A stretch of DNA of 11,698 nucleotides, taken from Ochromonadaceae sp. CCMP2298. Taxonomy: Eukaryota; Sar; Synurophyceae; Ochromonadales; Ochromonadaceae. Of this stretch, positions 1-8,133 are shown in pieces. The notes under the pieces were generated by a model that searched no databases, was not told where the DNA came from, and saw only the letters and a list, made by a program, of their open reading frames with translations. Position 1 is the first letter of the stretch. Every line of letters begins with the position of its first letter. Location: positions 1-11,698 of the forward strand of contig MU634515.1 of NCBI GenBank assembly GCA_026770595.1. Reading direction: 5' to 3'. Position numbers and translations under genes: made by a program.

Positions 1-120
1 GGGCGAAAAGAGATGTTAGTGTAAGCGAGCAGATTAAGATGGAGAAACGTTGATTACAGTGCTTGATTCAGAGTCAGAGTGGACAGATTTGAGGATGGGG
101 GTTGTGTGCATCTTGCTCAC

Positions 121-184
121 CTCGGCCGCGGGCTCTCGCTGTGGCTGCTGTGCTGCTCCGCTCGGGCTCTCCAGCCAGTAGGGC
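121..184 (-). other. Possible exon of a leftward gene (weak)
   Basis: On the minus strand this 64-nt GC-rich stretch lies between a pyrimidine-rich acceptor (ctcttgAG at 186-185) and a good donor (GAG then GTGAGC from 120). The DNA to its left looks like the CT-rich introns found elsewhere in the window. All three frames are open across it. It could be an internal exon of a gene running off the left edge, but no upstream start is convincing: the nearest candidate is a 9-codon ATG exon at 269-243 before a GTGAGC, which would need an intron of only about 58 bp. No product can be recognised. It may equally be chance splice-like signals in a promoter. Confidence 0.18.
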
Positions 185-589
185 CTCAAGAGAGGAACAG
201 ATAATGATAATCGAAAGAAAAATCAACCTTGGGAGTGCTCACTAGCTCACAATGTGTGATAATCTGCATGCTCGATCACTTCGACGATCAGTTTCCCGAT
301 CAGCTTTTCCCGACGTCGACTTTGGTCGAAAAGGCGCTGTATATGGCGAAGGAGGGGGTTTTGGTGAAAAGTGGGGGGTAGGTTTGAGGTTTTTGGACCG
401 TCGAAAATTTTCGTATAGGGTGGCTGTTATGTAGCACGGGATTGGGGCGTAGAATTCACACTGACAGTGGCTCACGGCGCTTGTTGAGCTCTCCAGGCGA
501 GCACCACTACCTCCAGTACTACTACTCCAGTACTGCAGCACTCGCACTCTTTGGCTCAGTCTCAAAGCACTCTATCTACCCAGTTTACG
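185..589 (+). promoter_or_regulatory. Upstream region of the ankyrin-repeat gene
   Basis: No convincing gene lies here. Visible elements are a 12-bp-phased CGATCA repeat (273-308), a TATA-like TATAT at 340-344 about 245 bp before the ATG, a perfect 12-bp palindrome CGAAAATTTTCG (402-413), and two direct copies of CTCCAGTACT (511-520 and 525-534) close to the start codon, probably in the 5' UTR. The region is more AT-rich than the coding sequence that follows. Assignment as promoter and 5' UTR rests on position; no transcription start can be fixed from sequence. Confidence 0.5.
273..308. repeat. Three 12-bp phased CGATCA repeats
   Basis: CGATCA starts at 273, 285 and 297, exactly 12 bp apart. 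The second and third units share CGATCAG. Tandem sites at constant phase upstream of a gene can be binding sites for a multimeric factor; that role is inference. Confidence 0.5.
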
Positions 590-1777
590 ATGGAAGGAGA
601 GAGGCCAGACGACGAGGTCGAGGAGGTCACTGAGGAGGCCCTGGAGGCGCAGAGGCAGGCAGATGAGGCGGAGAAGCGGCGCAGCAATAACGCGCGTGTG
701 CAGTTCAGGAAACCTGTAGTCAAGCACATCGTGTCGCCCCACTCAGGGTCGATTCTGGCAGAGCACGAGCCAGTTTTGGTGCTGGACAAGGCGCTGGCGG
801 ATCGCTGTGCGGAGGCTTTCGAGGCGGTGCTGTTGGAGGCTAGGGAGGCGGTGATTGCGGCGGAGGCAGCTGCTGCAGCGCCCGTGAAGGGGGCTAAGGG
901 GGCTAAGGGAGCGGCAGTGGTAGCGGAGGTGGTGGTTGAAGCTCCGCAGGGCGAGAAGACCCTCCCCATTGAGATGATCCCGGCCCTGCTGCAGCGGTGT
1001 GGGTTCGAGCACGACTTGGCATTGCTCAGTAGGGTGGTGGAGGACTTCTACGTGGGCTGGAGACAGGGGGATAAGGGGCAGGCGCATGGGGGGCATGGGG
1101 GCAGTCCAGGGGTAGGGAGCACAGTCGGTGGGAATGGGGAGGATGGTGCAGCAGGTGCAGGGGAGGCACTAACGCTACCCGCGCTTCTCGACTTCGTAGA
1201 GAAATTCCACACTCCCTCTTATCACTACGGTGAGCGGCTCCGGCGCAACGTGGGCAGGGGGCAGGCAGACGCTGCCAAGACCCTGGTGCTCCGGGGGACA
1301 GACGCCAACACATCGGACGGCATGGGCACCTCCTCGCTGCACTACTGTGCCGAGTTCGACCGACCCGAGATAATTGAGATTCTGGCACAGCTGGGGGAGA
1401 AGGGCAAGAAGCTGGTAGTGAACGGGCAGGACCGGTATGGGTGGACGCCGCTGCACTCCGCCTGCCATCAGGGAAACAAGACCTGCGCGGCTTTGTTACT
1501 CAAATTAGGCGCCGACCCCAACCTCGTCAACAATGTGGGTAAGTCCCCCCTGCACACGGCAGCGATGCAGAATAGAGGGGCGATTGTGGAGATATTGCTA
1601 GCAGCGGGGGCGAACCCCAACCTCCCTGATAACCAGGGAATGTCCCCTATTCACGAGGCAGCCTACAGGGGACAGGCGGTTATCTATGCAGAGCTGTCAA
1701 AACTGCCTGGGGCTGACTTGGGGCTCAAGGATAGACTGGGATACACTCCTCCTTATTACTTCGACAATGCAGGGTAG
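590..1777 (+). CDS. Ankyrin-repeat protein, single exon
   Basis: A 395-aa protein. The ATG at 590 is chosen because it has A at -3 and G at +4; the frame stays open about 13 codons further up but without an ATG. Residues 8-35 are acidic and charged and likely helical. Residues 60-115 are Ala-rich with a short GAKGAKGAA run. Residues 124-158 and 196-222 are helical and vaguely recall degenerate EF-hand segments without calcium-loop residues. They are separated by a Gly-rich linker (about 160-192). Ankyrin repeats fill about 236-388: units begin near 245, 282, 317 and 350, with TPLH/SPLH/SPIH cores and GADPN or GANPN turns, flanked by partial units. Ankyrin stacks bind protein partners; no enzyme domain is visible. 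It converges on the deacetylase gene, which also has ankyrin repeats, but the repeats are not obviously close copies. Function unknown. Confidence 0.85.
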   Translation: MEGERPDDEVEEVTEEALEAQRQADEAEKRRSNNARVQFRKPVVKHIVSPHSGSILAEHEPVLVLDKALADRCAEAFEAVLLEAREAVIAAEAAAAAPVKGAKGAKGAAVVAEVVVEAPQGEKTLPIEMIPALLQRCGFEHDLALLSRVVEDFYVGWRQGDKGQAHGGHGGSPGVGSTVGGNGEDGAAGAGEALTLPALLDFVEKFHTPSYHYGERLRRNVGRGQADAAKTLVLRGTDANTSDGMGTSSLHYCAEFDRPEIIEILAQLGEKGKKLVVNGQDRYGWTPLHSACHQGNKTCAALLLKLGADPNLVNNVGKSPLHTAAMQNRGAIVEILLAAGANPNLPDNQGMSPIHEAAYRGQAVIYAELSKLPGADLGLKDRLGYTPPYYFDNAG

Positions 1778-2172
1778 GATGGAGGGTGATAAGACACTGT
1801 CAATGAGACCCCCTATTATTATAAGCTGGACGATAAACAAAGTCATAAAATCCCAGCATCTTTCGGCAACAGCACAATCGTTTGTTACGTTTTTAATTAG
1901 TGTACTTGTACAAATACGATAAGGGTAGGAGAGTAAATGATACAATGCTGGGAGCAGACGCTTATGCGAAAGAGCTCACTCAGACTGTGACCCCCGGCCC
2001 CCCATTCAGGGGCCGGGGGGTGAAAGATAAACAGATTTGGGGGTATGATATGTGATATAGACAGGCTTGGCGCGCGAACCGAATAGAGAAGCAGCGCTAG
2101 CGGGGGTTTGCACAGAGGCGTATAGGGGCAGAAAAAGAGCAGAGGCGTAGAGAGAGGGACAGAGGGGCAGGG
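1778..2172. other. Convergent 3' intergenic spacer
   Basis: Lies between the stop codons of two convergent genes and should hold both 3' UTRs. It is AT-rich up to about 1930. It contains the short dyad TGTAC-TT-GTACA near 1900, the GC-rich hairpin at 1991-2019, and two copies of CAGAGGCGTA in the stretch leading to the deacetylase stop. No AATAAA polyadenylation hexamer was seen. No coding potential was recognised. Confidence 0.7.
1991..2019. terminator. GC-rich hairpin between convergent genes
   Basis: A perfect 11-bp inverted repeat, CCCCCGGCCCC (1991-2001) and GGGGCCGGGGG (2009-2019), with a 7-nt loop. Every pair is G:C, so it would be very stable in RNA from either strand. It sits about 215 bp after the ankyrin gene stop and 155 bp after the deacetylase stop (minus direction). 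A role in 3' end formation or transcription stop is inferred from position only. Confidence 0.45.
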
Positions 2173-5100
2173 CTAGGGCAAATGCTTGGCAGGGCGGTAG
2201 GGGTCGATCAGCCGGTGCACGTGCGCGGCACACATGCGTGACAGCAGGCTGCGGTCCATGCCACCCTTTTTCGCCTCCTCCTCCGCCCCCATACTACCAC
2301 CGCGCGCTCGGGTGGCTGCGCGCGGCGGGGGCACGCCCGCGTACTCGCCGTAGCCCCCCTCCAATACTGATACCAGTCTCCCTCCGCAGCAGATGTCAGC
2401 TATTTTCATCACCTCGGTGGTGGCCCAGGCGTAGTCCTCGGCCTGCAGGTCGATGCCTACGCGAGAAGCCTGGCCCGAGAAGTGCCTCTGGTTGCCCACG
2501 TCCCCCTCGGCCGCGTCGAAGCCCGAGCTGAGCAGTATAAGGGAGGGGTTGAAGGCGCGCAGGGAGGGGATGAGGCGCTGCTCGATGGCTGCCCGGTACC
2601 CCTCCCGCCCACTGAGCATGCCAGCCATCCGGATGTGCGTGGGAGAAGCGCGGTCCTCGGTCTCGGCCACTGCCCACAGAGGGGCTAGGGGCACGTTTAT
2701 TATGTTGTGCACGTGGTCGTCCCTAGCGCCAGTGCCTGGATAGAACTCGTACTTGCTGGGCACTGAAGGACTGGCCTTAGCGACCCCCGCACCCACAGCC
2801 CCTGCGCCCCCTGCGCTCCCCGCCCCTGCACCTATCCCTGCAGCCCCTGACTCTGCGTCTGCCCCCCCCTCACCGGGGCTGGGCAGTCCCGGCTCCTCGC
2901 AGTCGATGGGTCTGGTCTCCTGCGCCTGCGTGTCCAGCACCAGTGCGTCCTCCTGCTCCTTGTCGAACAGGTGCAGGGAGAAGAAGAACAGTCGGGAGGG
3001 GTGGGCGTACCTACGCACAATGTCCTCCGTGCCGTTGCCTGGGGGTAGGAGAGGGAGATAGAGGAGAGGGAGAGAGAGAGGTGGATGGGTGAGTTAGGGG
3101 AATGCAGGGGTGCTGGTGCTTGTGCAAGTGTCGATGCTCTTTCTATTTTCTCTTTCTATTACTATTGCCACTCACCGTGGTGCACGTCCAGGTCCAGTAT
3201 GGCCACTCTCTCGCACTGCCTCTCCTCCAGGGCATGCAGGGCACCCGCAGCTACACTGTTGAAGATGCAGAAGCCGCAGCTGTTGGCCCCATCCAGCATG
3301 CCCCGGTAGCCTGCGTGGTGTCCGGGCGGCCGCACTGCGCAGAAGGCGTTGCGATTTCGACCCAGCAGCACCCTATCCACTGCATGTGCTACGGCCCCCG
3401 CAGCACGCCTGGCCGCCTTCAGCGTGCCTGCTGAGAAAGCTGTGTCGCTGCCCTCTGCACTCTTGAGCTCCCCAGACGCCTGGCGCATCACAAAGCGCTG
3501 TATCTGCGGAGTGAAGGGCAGCACAGGCCCTAGCCCCTCCTCCTGCACATGCTTCGAGAGCATATTCACAAACCCGATATACTCCGCGCTGTGTGCACGC
3601 CCCAGCAGCACGACGTCCGCCTTCTCGAACTGGTTGGAGATCTCCACCTCATGCTCTGGGAACTCCCCCCGGTCCTTGAGTCTCTGCATGATGCCCTCGA
3701 GGCGGTCTGGCCCCTCCCAGTCAGAGGGGCGCCTAGCTGTGTGCTCCTGGAAGTCCTCGTGGTAGAGAATCAGACTCCTTAGGCGCGGCTCTGCCTCGAG
3801 CATCACCCTCCGCAGAGACTCCCTGTCCCCCGAGACTCCTGCTAGGTCCAGAGCGCCTGTGGAGGCCCCATTGCGGATGTGGAAATTTGCTCCCAGCTTG
3901 GCCAGCATCTCTAAGAAGCTAGCGTTCCCCGCGCGGGCCGCCACATGTGTAGCTGTGTCTCCCTCGAGGTTCTGGAGGTTAAGGGGACAGCCCTTGGTGA
4001 GCAGAAGGCGTCCAACTCGCTCGTACCCTCGGGCGGCTGCGTAGTGCAGGGCGGTGGAGCCACTGCCGTCTACCAGGCTGGGGGAGGCTCCGTGCTCCAA
4101 AAGCAGAGTGGTCATGCTGTAGAGCAGTGTCTGGTTGCCCTCCAGAGTGGAAATCTCCATCAGCACGCTCTTGGAGGTGCGGTCGATGCGATTTAAAGAC
4201 TTGGCCACCAGAGAGCGCTCCTTGCCGCTGGAGCGGTTGAGGTGTGTGTTGATGGCCTCTGTGCGGCGCAGTTCGGCAGTCATGGGCGTTACTGGCAACT
4301 CTGGCAGTTCTGATGCACACGCGCCGGATAACTTATCCTGCGCCTCCAGCCCTCTTGGCTCAGACGAGAAGGCCTGGGCCTCGGGAGTGTATGCAGACAT
4401 CAGGTTGGATGCTGACTGCGACACCTCCATCTGCCCCACCTTCACCACCCCCAGCCCCTGCAGCCCCTCCTCCACCGGTGTCAGTTTACTCTCCACGCCC
4501 ACCCACCCTGCCTCTGTCTGGTGGTTCAGAGCAGAGTACTCAGCCGCTACTAGCAGGTTCGCGAGGCCTGCAAGGTCCGCCTCTCGTACCAGTGCGCGCA
4601 CGCGTGAGATGAAGCTGCGCTGCTCAGAGGGAGTTGACACAGGCACAGGGGCCTGTGTGTACGAGCCAGAGCCCGAGTTCCCCCGCGTAAGCCAGGCCGT
4701 CCCCACCCCATTGCTGCTCAGCTGCTGCTCCTGCAGTGCCTGCACAGCCCCCTCCCAGGGCGTACCCGGATCCCCCTCCCCGCCTCCCAGGCCCTCCAGG
4801 GCCTCCAGGCATCCAGCATCCGGGTCCAGTATGGACAGAGTGAGACCAGCCCTATTGCGGCGAGAGCCACTGCCCCCGAACGACCCGCTGTGCTCCCTGC
4901 CCGACCCCACCAGCTGAGACAGCGCGCTAGGCACAGGAGAGTTATCCAAAATTGCCGCGGCGGGCGGGGGTACGGAGGAAGTAGAGGAGGCAGCGAGCAT
5001 CTGCGCCGCCTTCAATTCCGCATACTTCCGCTTACCGCAGGCTGCCGGGGAGGGCTCAGGGAAGTCTGGCGGGGGTATGGAGGAGATCTCAGGCAAGAGT

Positions 5101-5979
5101 AGGCTGTGCAGCTCGGGCGGTGCAGGGGTCTTGTGCAACTCTGAGACGAGCGTGGCAACGTCCAGGTTGTCGTAGTAGTCTGCCTCAGTCGTGTCCATGT
5201 ACGTTATGCCCTGGCCCGGGCTGTCCGAAGCCTTGGGAGAGAAGCGACTGCGGGGGTCGGAGTAGCGCCCCCGACTCTTCTTCGGGCGCGTCTCGGCCTC
5301 GCGGCTAGAGCCGCCGCTGGTGATCCCCGCGTCTTCTGTGTCCCCGTCATCTCCGTCCCCCTCATCGCCGTCTTCGCCTTCGTCGTCCCTGTCCCTGGAC
5401 TGGTGGCCGTGCGCACTGCCGCCCGATGCCCCGATATTTATACTGCCCCCTGTGCTCTTGGTGAGCTTCTGGAAGTACTTCTGCGCGTGCGTGCGTGTCT
5501 GCACGACGGTGCGCGTCTTCACCATACTGGCTACCTTCTTCCACTCCTGATAATAGAGAAATAGAGAATAGGAAAGATGATACAGGTAGCAGAGACGTAG
5601 GATAGAGAGCACAGATTATAGAGGTTAGAGGGCACAGACAGAGACCAGGGCATATGCATCAGGATCTCGACCTCAATACAAAGCAAGAAGAGGAAGAGGA
5701 ATGTACCTTGCCGTATTTCTTCAGCGCCTGCAGAAAGAGCTCGTGCTCCTGGCGCGTCCACCGACCAGTAGATTCGCTGCCCTGGGGTATCACGTCCTCG
5801 CCATCATCGTCGTCCCCCTCCTCCCCCTCACCGCCCTCCTCGTCCTCATCTAATTCCTCCTCGAAGTCGTCACCCTGTCTGCTGAGTCGGTCCGCACGCG
5901 CCCGCTCTTGGATCTGGTCCGCCATCTGGCCCAGGGTGGGGTGCGAGGCTGAGGAGGTCGTCGTCCCGGGCGTCGCCAT
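2173..5979 (-). CDS. MYB(SHAQKYF)-ankyrin-histone deacetylase fusion
   Basis: Three exons: 5979-5707, 5546-3176 and 3038-2173, joining to 1169 aa with all frames preserved. Intron 1 (160 bp) is phase 0 and intron 2 (137 bp) splits the Gly codon of the HHGNGT motif. Residues 37-61 are acidic. A MYB/SANT domain spans 73-119 and ends in THAQKYF (110-116), the plant and protist SHAQKYF class; intron 1 cuts it. A long Ser/Pro/Gly-rich linker follows, then about three ankyrin repeats (560-665). The zinc deacetylase domain covers about 700-1115 and looks class II: RPPGHHA with active-site H834/H835, LDLDVHHGNGT with zinc ligands D878 and H880, GFDAAEGD with D1056, and LEGGY with Y1111. All catalytic residues are present. 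A low-complexity Gly/Ala insert (about 908-976) interrupts the domain. It should remove acetyl groups from histones or other proteins in the nucleus, perhaps at sites chosen by its MYB domain (inference). Confidence 0.92.
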
Positions 5980-6153
5980 GTAGTAATCACCCTATAGGTT
6001 GGTAGCCTCGCTACGCAATATGAGCTCAAAGCCAATATTCCAGAGCTGTAAGCCTGGTTGGTTTGCTGAAATCCAGGGAGATTGGCCCTTTGGCGATCCC
6101 AAGATCTTTAATTCTCCAGCCAACGTGAACAGTTGAAGTCCGTGGGATAAAGG

Positions 6154-6182
6154 ATAAATTCGCGGACTGGCCCGGAATTTAT
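6154..6182. promoter_or_regulatory. Inverted repeat containing a TATA-like box
   Basis: ATAAATTC (6154-6161) and GAATTTAT (6175-6182) form 8-bp arms around 13 bp of GC-rich DNA. Read on the minus strand the right arm gives TATAAATTC, a TATA-like box pointing towards the deacetylase gene; the left arm gives a weaker ATAAATT pointing towards Z-ISO. A symmetric core for a bidirectional promoter is possible but unproved. Confidence 0.35.
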
Positions 6183-6387
6183 ACTGCGGCTCTGGCTCAG
6201 CGTGAATATGATTCCAGTGCGAGCTGCGTTACTCGGCCGGATCTAGGATCTCTTGCTCAAGCAAGTGTGGGGGGATGTTTCTCTCCCAAGCACCAGCAAA
6301 TCTTTTATCTTTTTGCACGGATCTTGCTGCTGTTGGGGGGGTCCCAAGCTTCTAATGGGGACCTCTTCTTTTGTGTAACGCTTCTTA

Positions 6388-6396
6388 TTACGTGAC
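6388..6396 (+). promoter_or_regulatory. ACGT-core element (TTACGTGAC)
   Basis: An ACGT core with TTACGTGAC context resembles bZIP sites (G-box/CRE-like). It lies 239 bp upstream of the Z-ISO start codon. Light-responsive carotenoid genes often carry such sites, but a single 9-bp match is weak evidence. Confidence 0.25.
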
Positions 6397-6450
6397 CAGA
6401 ACCCAAATAGACTACCCAGTAGTAATTTTCACAAAAACCCAAAAATAATG

Positions 6451-6499
6451 GCATGGTAATTTGGATTAAACAGCTAAAAGATAACTAGAATTACCATGC
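6451..6499. repeat. 11-bp perfect inverted repeat before Z-ISO
   Basis: GCATGGTAATT (6451-6461) and AATTACCATGC (6489-6499) are perfect reverse complements separated by 27 bp. The right arm carries an upstream ATG (6496). The dyad lies about 130 bp before the Z-ISO start, so it could be an operator-like site or a 5' UTR hairpin. No flanking duplication suggests transposition. Confidence 0.5.
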
Positions 6500-6639
6500 T
6501 TTTGCCTTTGGAGGTTGCACTTGTTTCGTCGAGGCTTCTCGATCTGATCTGGAGATCTTCTCCGCGTTGTGCTTCTTTCCGGTTGCAGATCTGCTGGGAG
6601 GATTCGAGCCACTCGGCATTGCAAGGATGCTGGTCGTGA
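6496..6639 (+). other. Possible overlapping upstream ORF of Z-ISO
   Basis: An ATG at 6496 opens a 47-codon frame that stops at 6637-6639, past and out of frame with the Z-ISO start at 6627. If transcription begins upstream of 6496 this uORF would reduce Z-ISO translation. If it begins between 6499 and 6626 the uORF does not exist. The peptide resembles nothing known. Confidence 0.25.
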
Positions 6640-7860
6640 GTCTGCTGATTCTTGCGCTCCTCGCGGGGGCCGATGCTTTCGCGGGGATGCGCGCGCTCCC
6701 CGTGGCAGGCCTCCGACGCTCCGGCGTGGCATCACGCCACACGCCCAACGTTGCCGCGATCCTGCCCCACAAGCGCGATCTGGCAATAAGATCGACGACC
6801 AACGAGCTGGTGGGCGAGGATGCTGCGGCCTTCAGTCTGGGCGAGCAGGACCTGAAACAATGGGGCATCTTCTCGGTGGCGGTTTCGGGCATCCTGAGCG
6901 TCCTCTTCTACGCCTGGCTCTACGAGGGCGGACCCCACCTCGGCGACCAGTTCAAGGACCTCATGGAGAGTCTGGCTGGCGGGGACACCACTCTGGCGAT
7001 AGTCTACATGCTGGGCTTCTTCGCGGTGGCGCACTCAGGCATGGCGAGTCTGCGCCCACGCGCCGAGGAGATCATCGGCGCCCGCGCCTGGCGATACGCG
7101 TTCGCCCTGGTCAGCCTGCCTTTGGCCTTCTCCTCTATAGTGTACTTCATCAACCACCGGTACGACGGAGTCCAATTGTGGGACCTGCGGGGTGCGGCGG
7201 GCATGCACGACTTTGTGTGGTGGTCCTCTATGGTGTCTTTCCTCTTCCTCTACCCCTCCACCTTCAACCTCCTAGAGGTGGCAGCTGTGACCAAGCCAGA
7301 GTTACATCTGTGGGAGACAGGCATCGCGCGTGTGACTCGGCACCCTCAGATGGTGGGTCAGCTGGTGTGGTGCCTGGCGCACACTGCCTACATGGGCACC
7401 TCCTTTACGTGTGCCACCTCCGCCATGCTATGCGGTGAGCACCCCCCCTGCTGTCTGTCTGCCCTCTACTGTCTGTCTGCTCTCTTCTGCCCTGTCCACA
7501 ATGCCCCTAACCCTCACCCCTGTCCCTGCCCCCTGTCCCCTGCCCCTGCCCCTTTCCCTGTCCCTAACCCCTGACACCTGCCCCACCGCCCCCGCCCCTG
7601 CTCTTGCAGCGCACCACATCTTCGCCGTGTGGAACGGAGACCGCCGCCTGCAGGAGAAGTACGGAGAGAAAGCAGAGCTTATCAAAGAGCAGACCTCGGT
7701 AGTGCCCTTTGCGGCGATTATATCTGGCAAGCAGCAGCTGCCTCCCGACTTCTATAAAGAGTTCCTGAGGCCCTCCTACCTCACCATAATCGGGGGCTCC
7801 GTGCTCGCCTACCAGCTGCACCCCTTCATGCAGGCGGGTGCGGCGCTCTGCAAGTGGTGA
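6627..7860 (+). CDS. Z-ISO: 15-cis-zeta-carotene isomerase (Z-ISO), NnrU family
   Basis: Two exons, 6627-7434 and 7610-7860, encode 352 aa; the 175-bp intron is phase 1 and the join reads MLC-A-HHIFAVWNGDRRL. The start is the first in-frame ATG and has A at -3. Residues 1-16 form a hydrophobic signal peptide. The following ADAF|AG, with Phe after the predicted cut, and a basic stretch (30-55) match bipartite targeting to a secondary red plastid. The NnrU domain has hydrophobic membrane segments near 80-97, 121-140, 155-175, 196-215 and 241-258, plus one near the C-terminus. Conserved histidines lie in VAHSG (H136) and TRHPQ (H239), which fit the heme-ligand histidines reported in plant Z-ISO; I did not align them. 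The enzyme isomerises the 15-cis bond of 9,15,9'-tri-cis-zeta-carotene between phytoene desaturase and zeta-carotene desaturase, in plastid membranes. Confidence 0.9.
7435..7609 (+). repeat. Low-complexity C-rich Z-ISO intron
   Basis: The intron runs from GTGAGC to TTGCAG and is almost all pyrimidine on the coding strand. It holds two copies of ACTGTCTGTCTGCTCT-like sequence (about 7450-7485) and then an irregular CCCCTG/CCCTGT tandem array (about 7515-7600). CTAAC at 7564-7568, 42 nt before the acceptor, is a likely branch point. Confidence 0.75.
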
Positions 7861-8133
7861 GAGTAGGTATATCTACTTTTTTACCAGTTACTATGTTTTA
7901 CCCTGCTTGTATATAAATCCAAAAAAAAATGATAATTATGGGTTTTTGAGATTGTTTTCAATTCTGGATCAGGGATTTTTACCCGGTGAAAAGGTGGGGA
8001 GGGGAGGCTCCTTTGTGGAGCCTCCAGGGGGGTCATGAAGGCGTGCCGCCCCTGGGACCACGAGTAAAGCCACAAGTTAAGAGGCATCGATCTGTGAGAT
8101 CCTCTTTGGGACTGTTCTCTGAGCGTGGAAGGC
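7861..8133. other. Spacer between Z-ISO and cyclin gene
   Basis: Tandem same-strand genes are separated by 273 bp. The first part is AT-rich, with TATATAAAT (7910-7918) followed by nine A (7921-7929). These could be 3' UTR sequence of Z-ISO or a TATA box for the cyclin gene about 216 bp before its ATG. A hairpin follows at 8003-8025. No coding potential was recognised. Confidence 0.6.
8003..8025. terminator. 9-bp stem-loop between Z-ISO and cyclin gene
   Basis: GGAGGCTCC (8003-8011) and GGAGCCTCC (8017-8025) are perfect reverse complements around the 5-nt loop TTTGT. It lies 143 bp after the Z-ISO stop and 109 bp before the cyclin ATG. It could act in Z-ISO 3' end formation or lie in the cyclin 5' region; neither is shown by sequence. 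Confidence 0.4.

Larger units (their letters stand above)
5980..6626. promoter_or_regulatory. Divergent promoter region (deacetylase / Z-ISO)
   Basis: The 647 bp between two divergently transcribed start codons hold no convincing gene. Near the deacetylase start there are CCAAT boxes in opposite orientations (6032-6036 and 6081-6085). A TATAAAT on the minus strand (6182-6176) lies about 200 bp upstream of that gene. Towards Z-ISO there are a TTACGTGAC element (6388-6396), a direct pair GGATCT-A-GGATCT (6239-6251), the dyad CTTGCT-CA-AGCAAG (6252-6265) and an 11-bp inverted repeat (6451-6499). The base composition is AT-richer than both flanking genes. The two genes could be co-regulated from here; that is inference. 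Confidence 0.6.

Noticed and set aside
242-565. 107-aa minus-strand frame upstream of the ankyrin gene
   Set aside because: No family resemblance, overlaps the probable promoter and 5' UTR of the ankyrin gene, and its start is not a convincing ATG context.
4135-4917. Long plus-strand open frame opposite the deacetylase
   Set aside because: It is the antisense shadow of the Ser/Pro-rich linker exon; the composition is low-complexity and no domain is visible.
5547-5612. Separate deacetylase gene starting with a hydrophobic leader at 5612
   Set aside because: That leader is the 3' part of intron 1. Joining 5707 to 5546 completes a MYB domain (KKYGK-EWKKVASMV), which is far more likely.
590-5979. 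Recent duplication linking the ankyrin gene and the ankyrin part of the deacetylase
   Set aside because: The repeats share only the general ankyrin consensus; no longer block of identity is visible.
6567-7574. Z-ISO start at 6567 and C-terminal Pro-rich tail to 7574
   Set aside because: 6567 is TTG, not ATG. The Pro-rich tail is intron read-through past GTGAGC at 7435; the true second exon (HHIFAVWNGDRRL) begins at 7610.
7500-7600. Telomere-like CCCTAACCC in the Z-ISO intron
   Set aside because: Isolated CCCTAAC units in a C-rich intron are explained better by a branch-point CTAAC in low-complexity sequence than by a telomere insertion.
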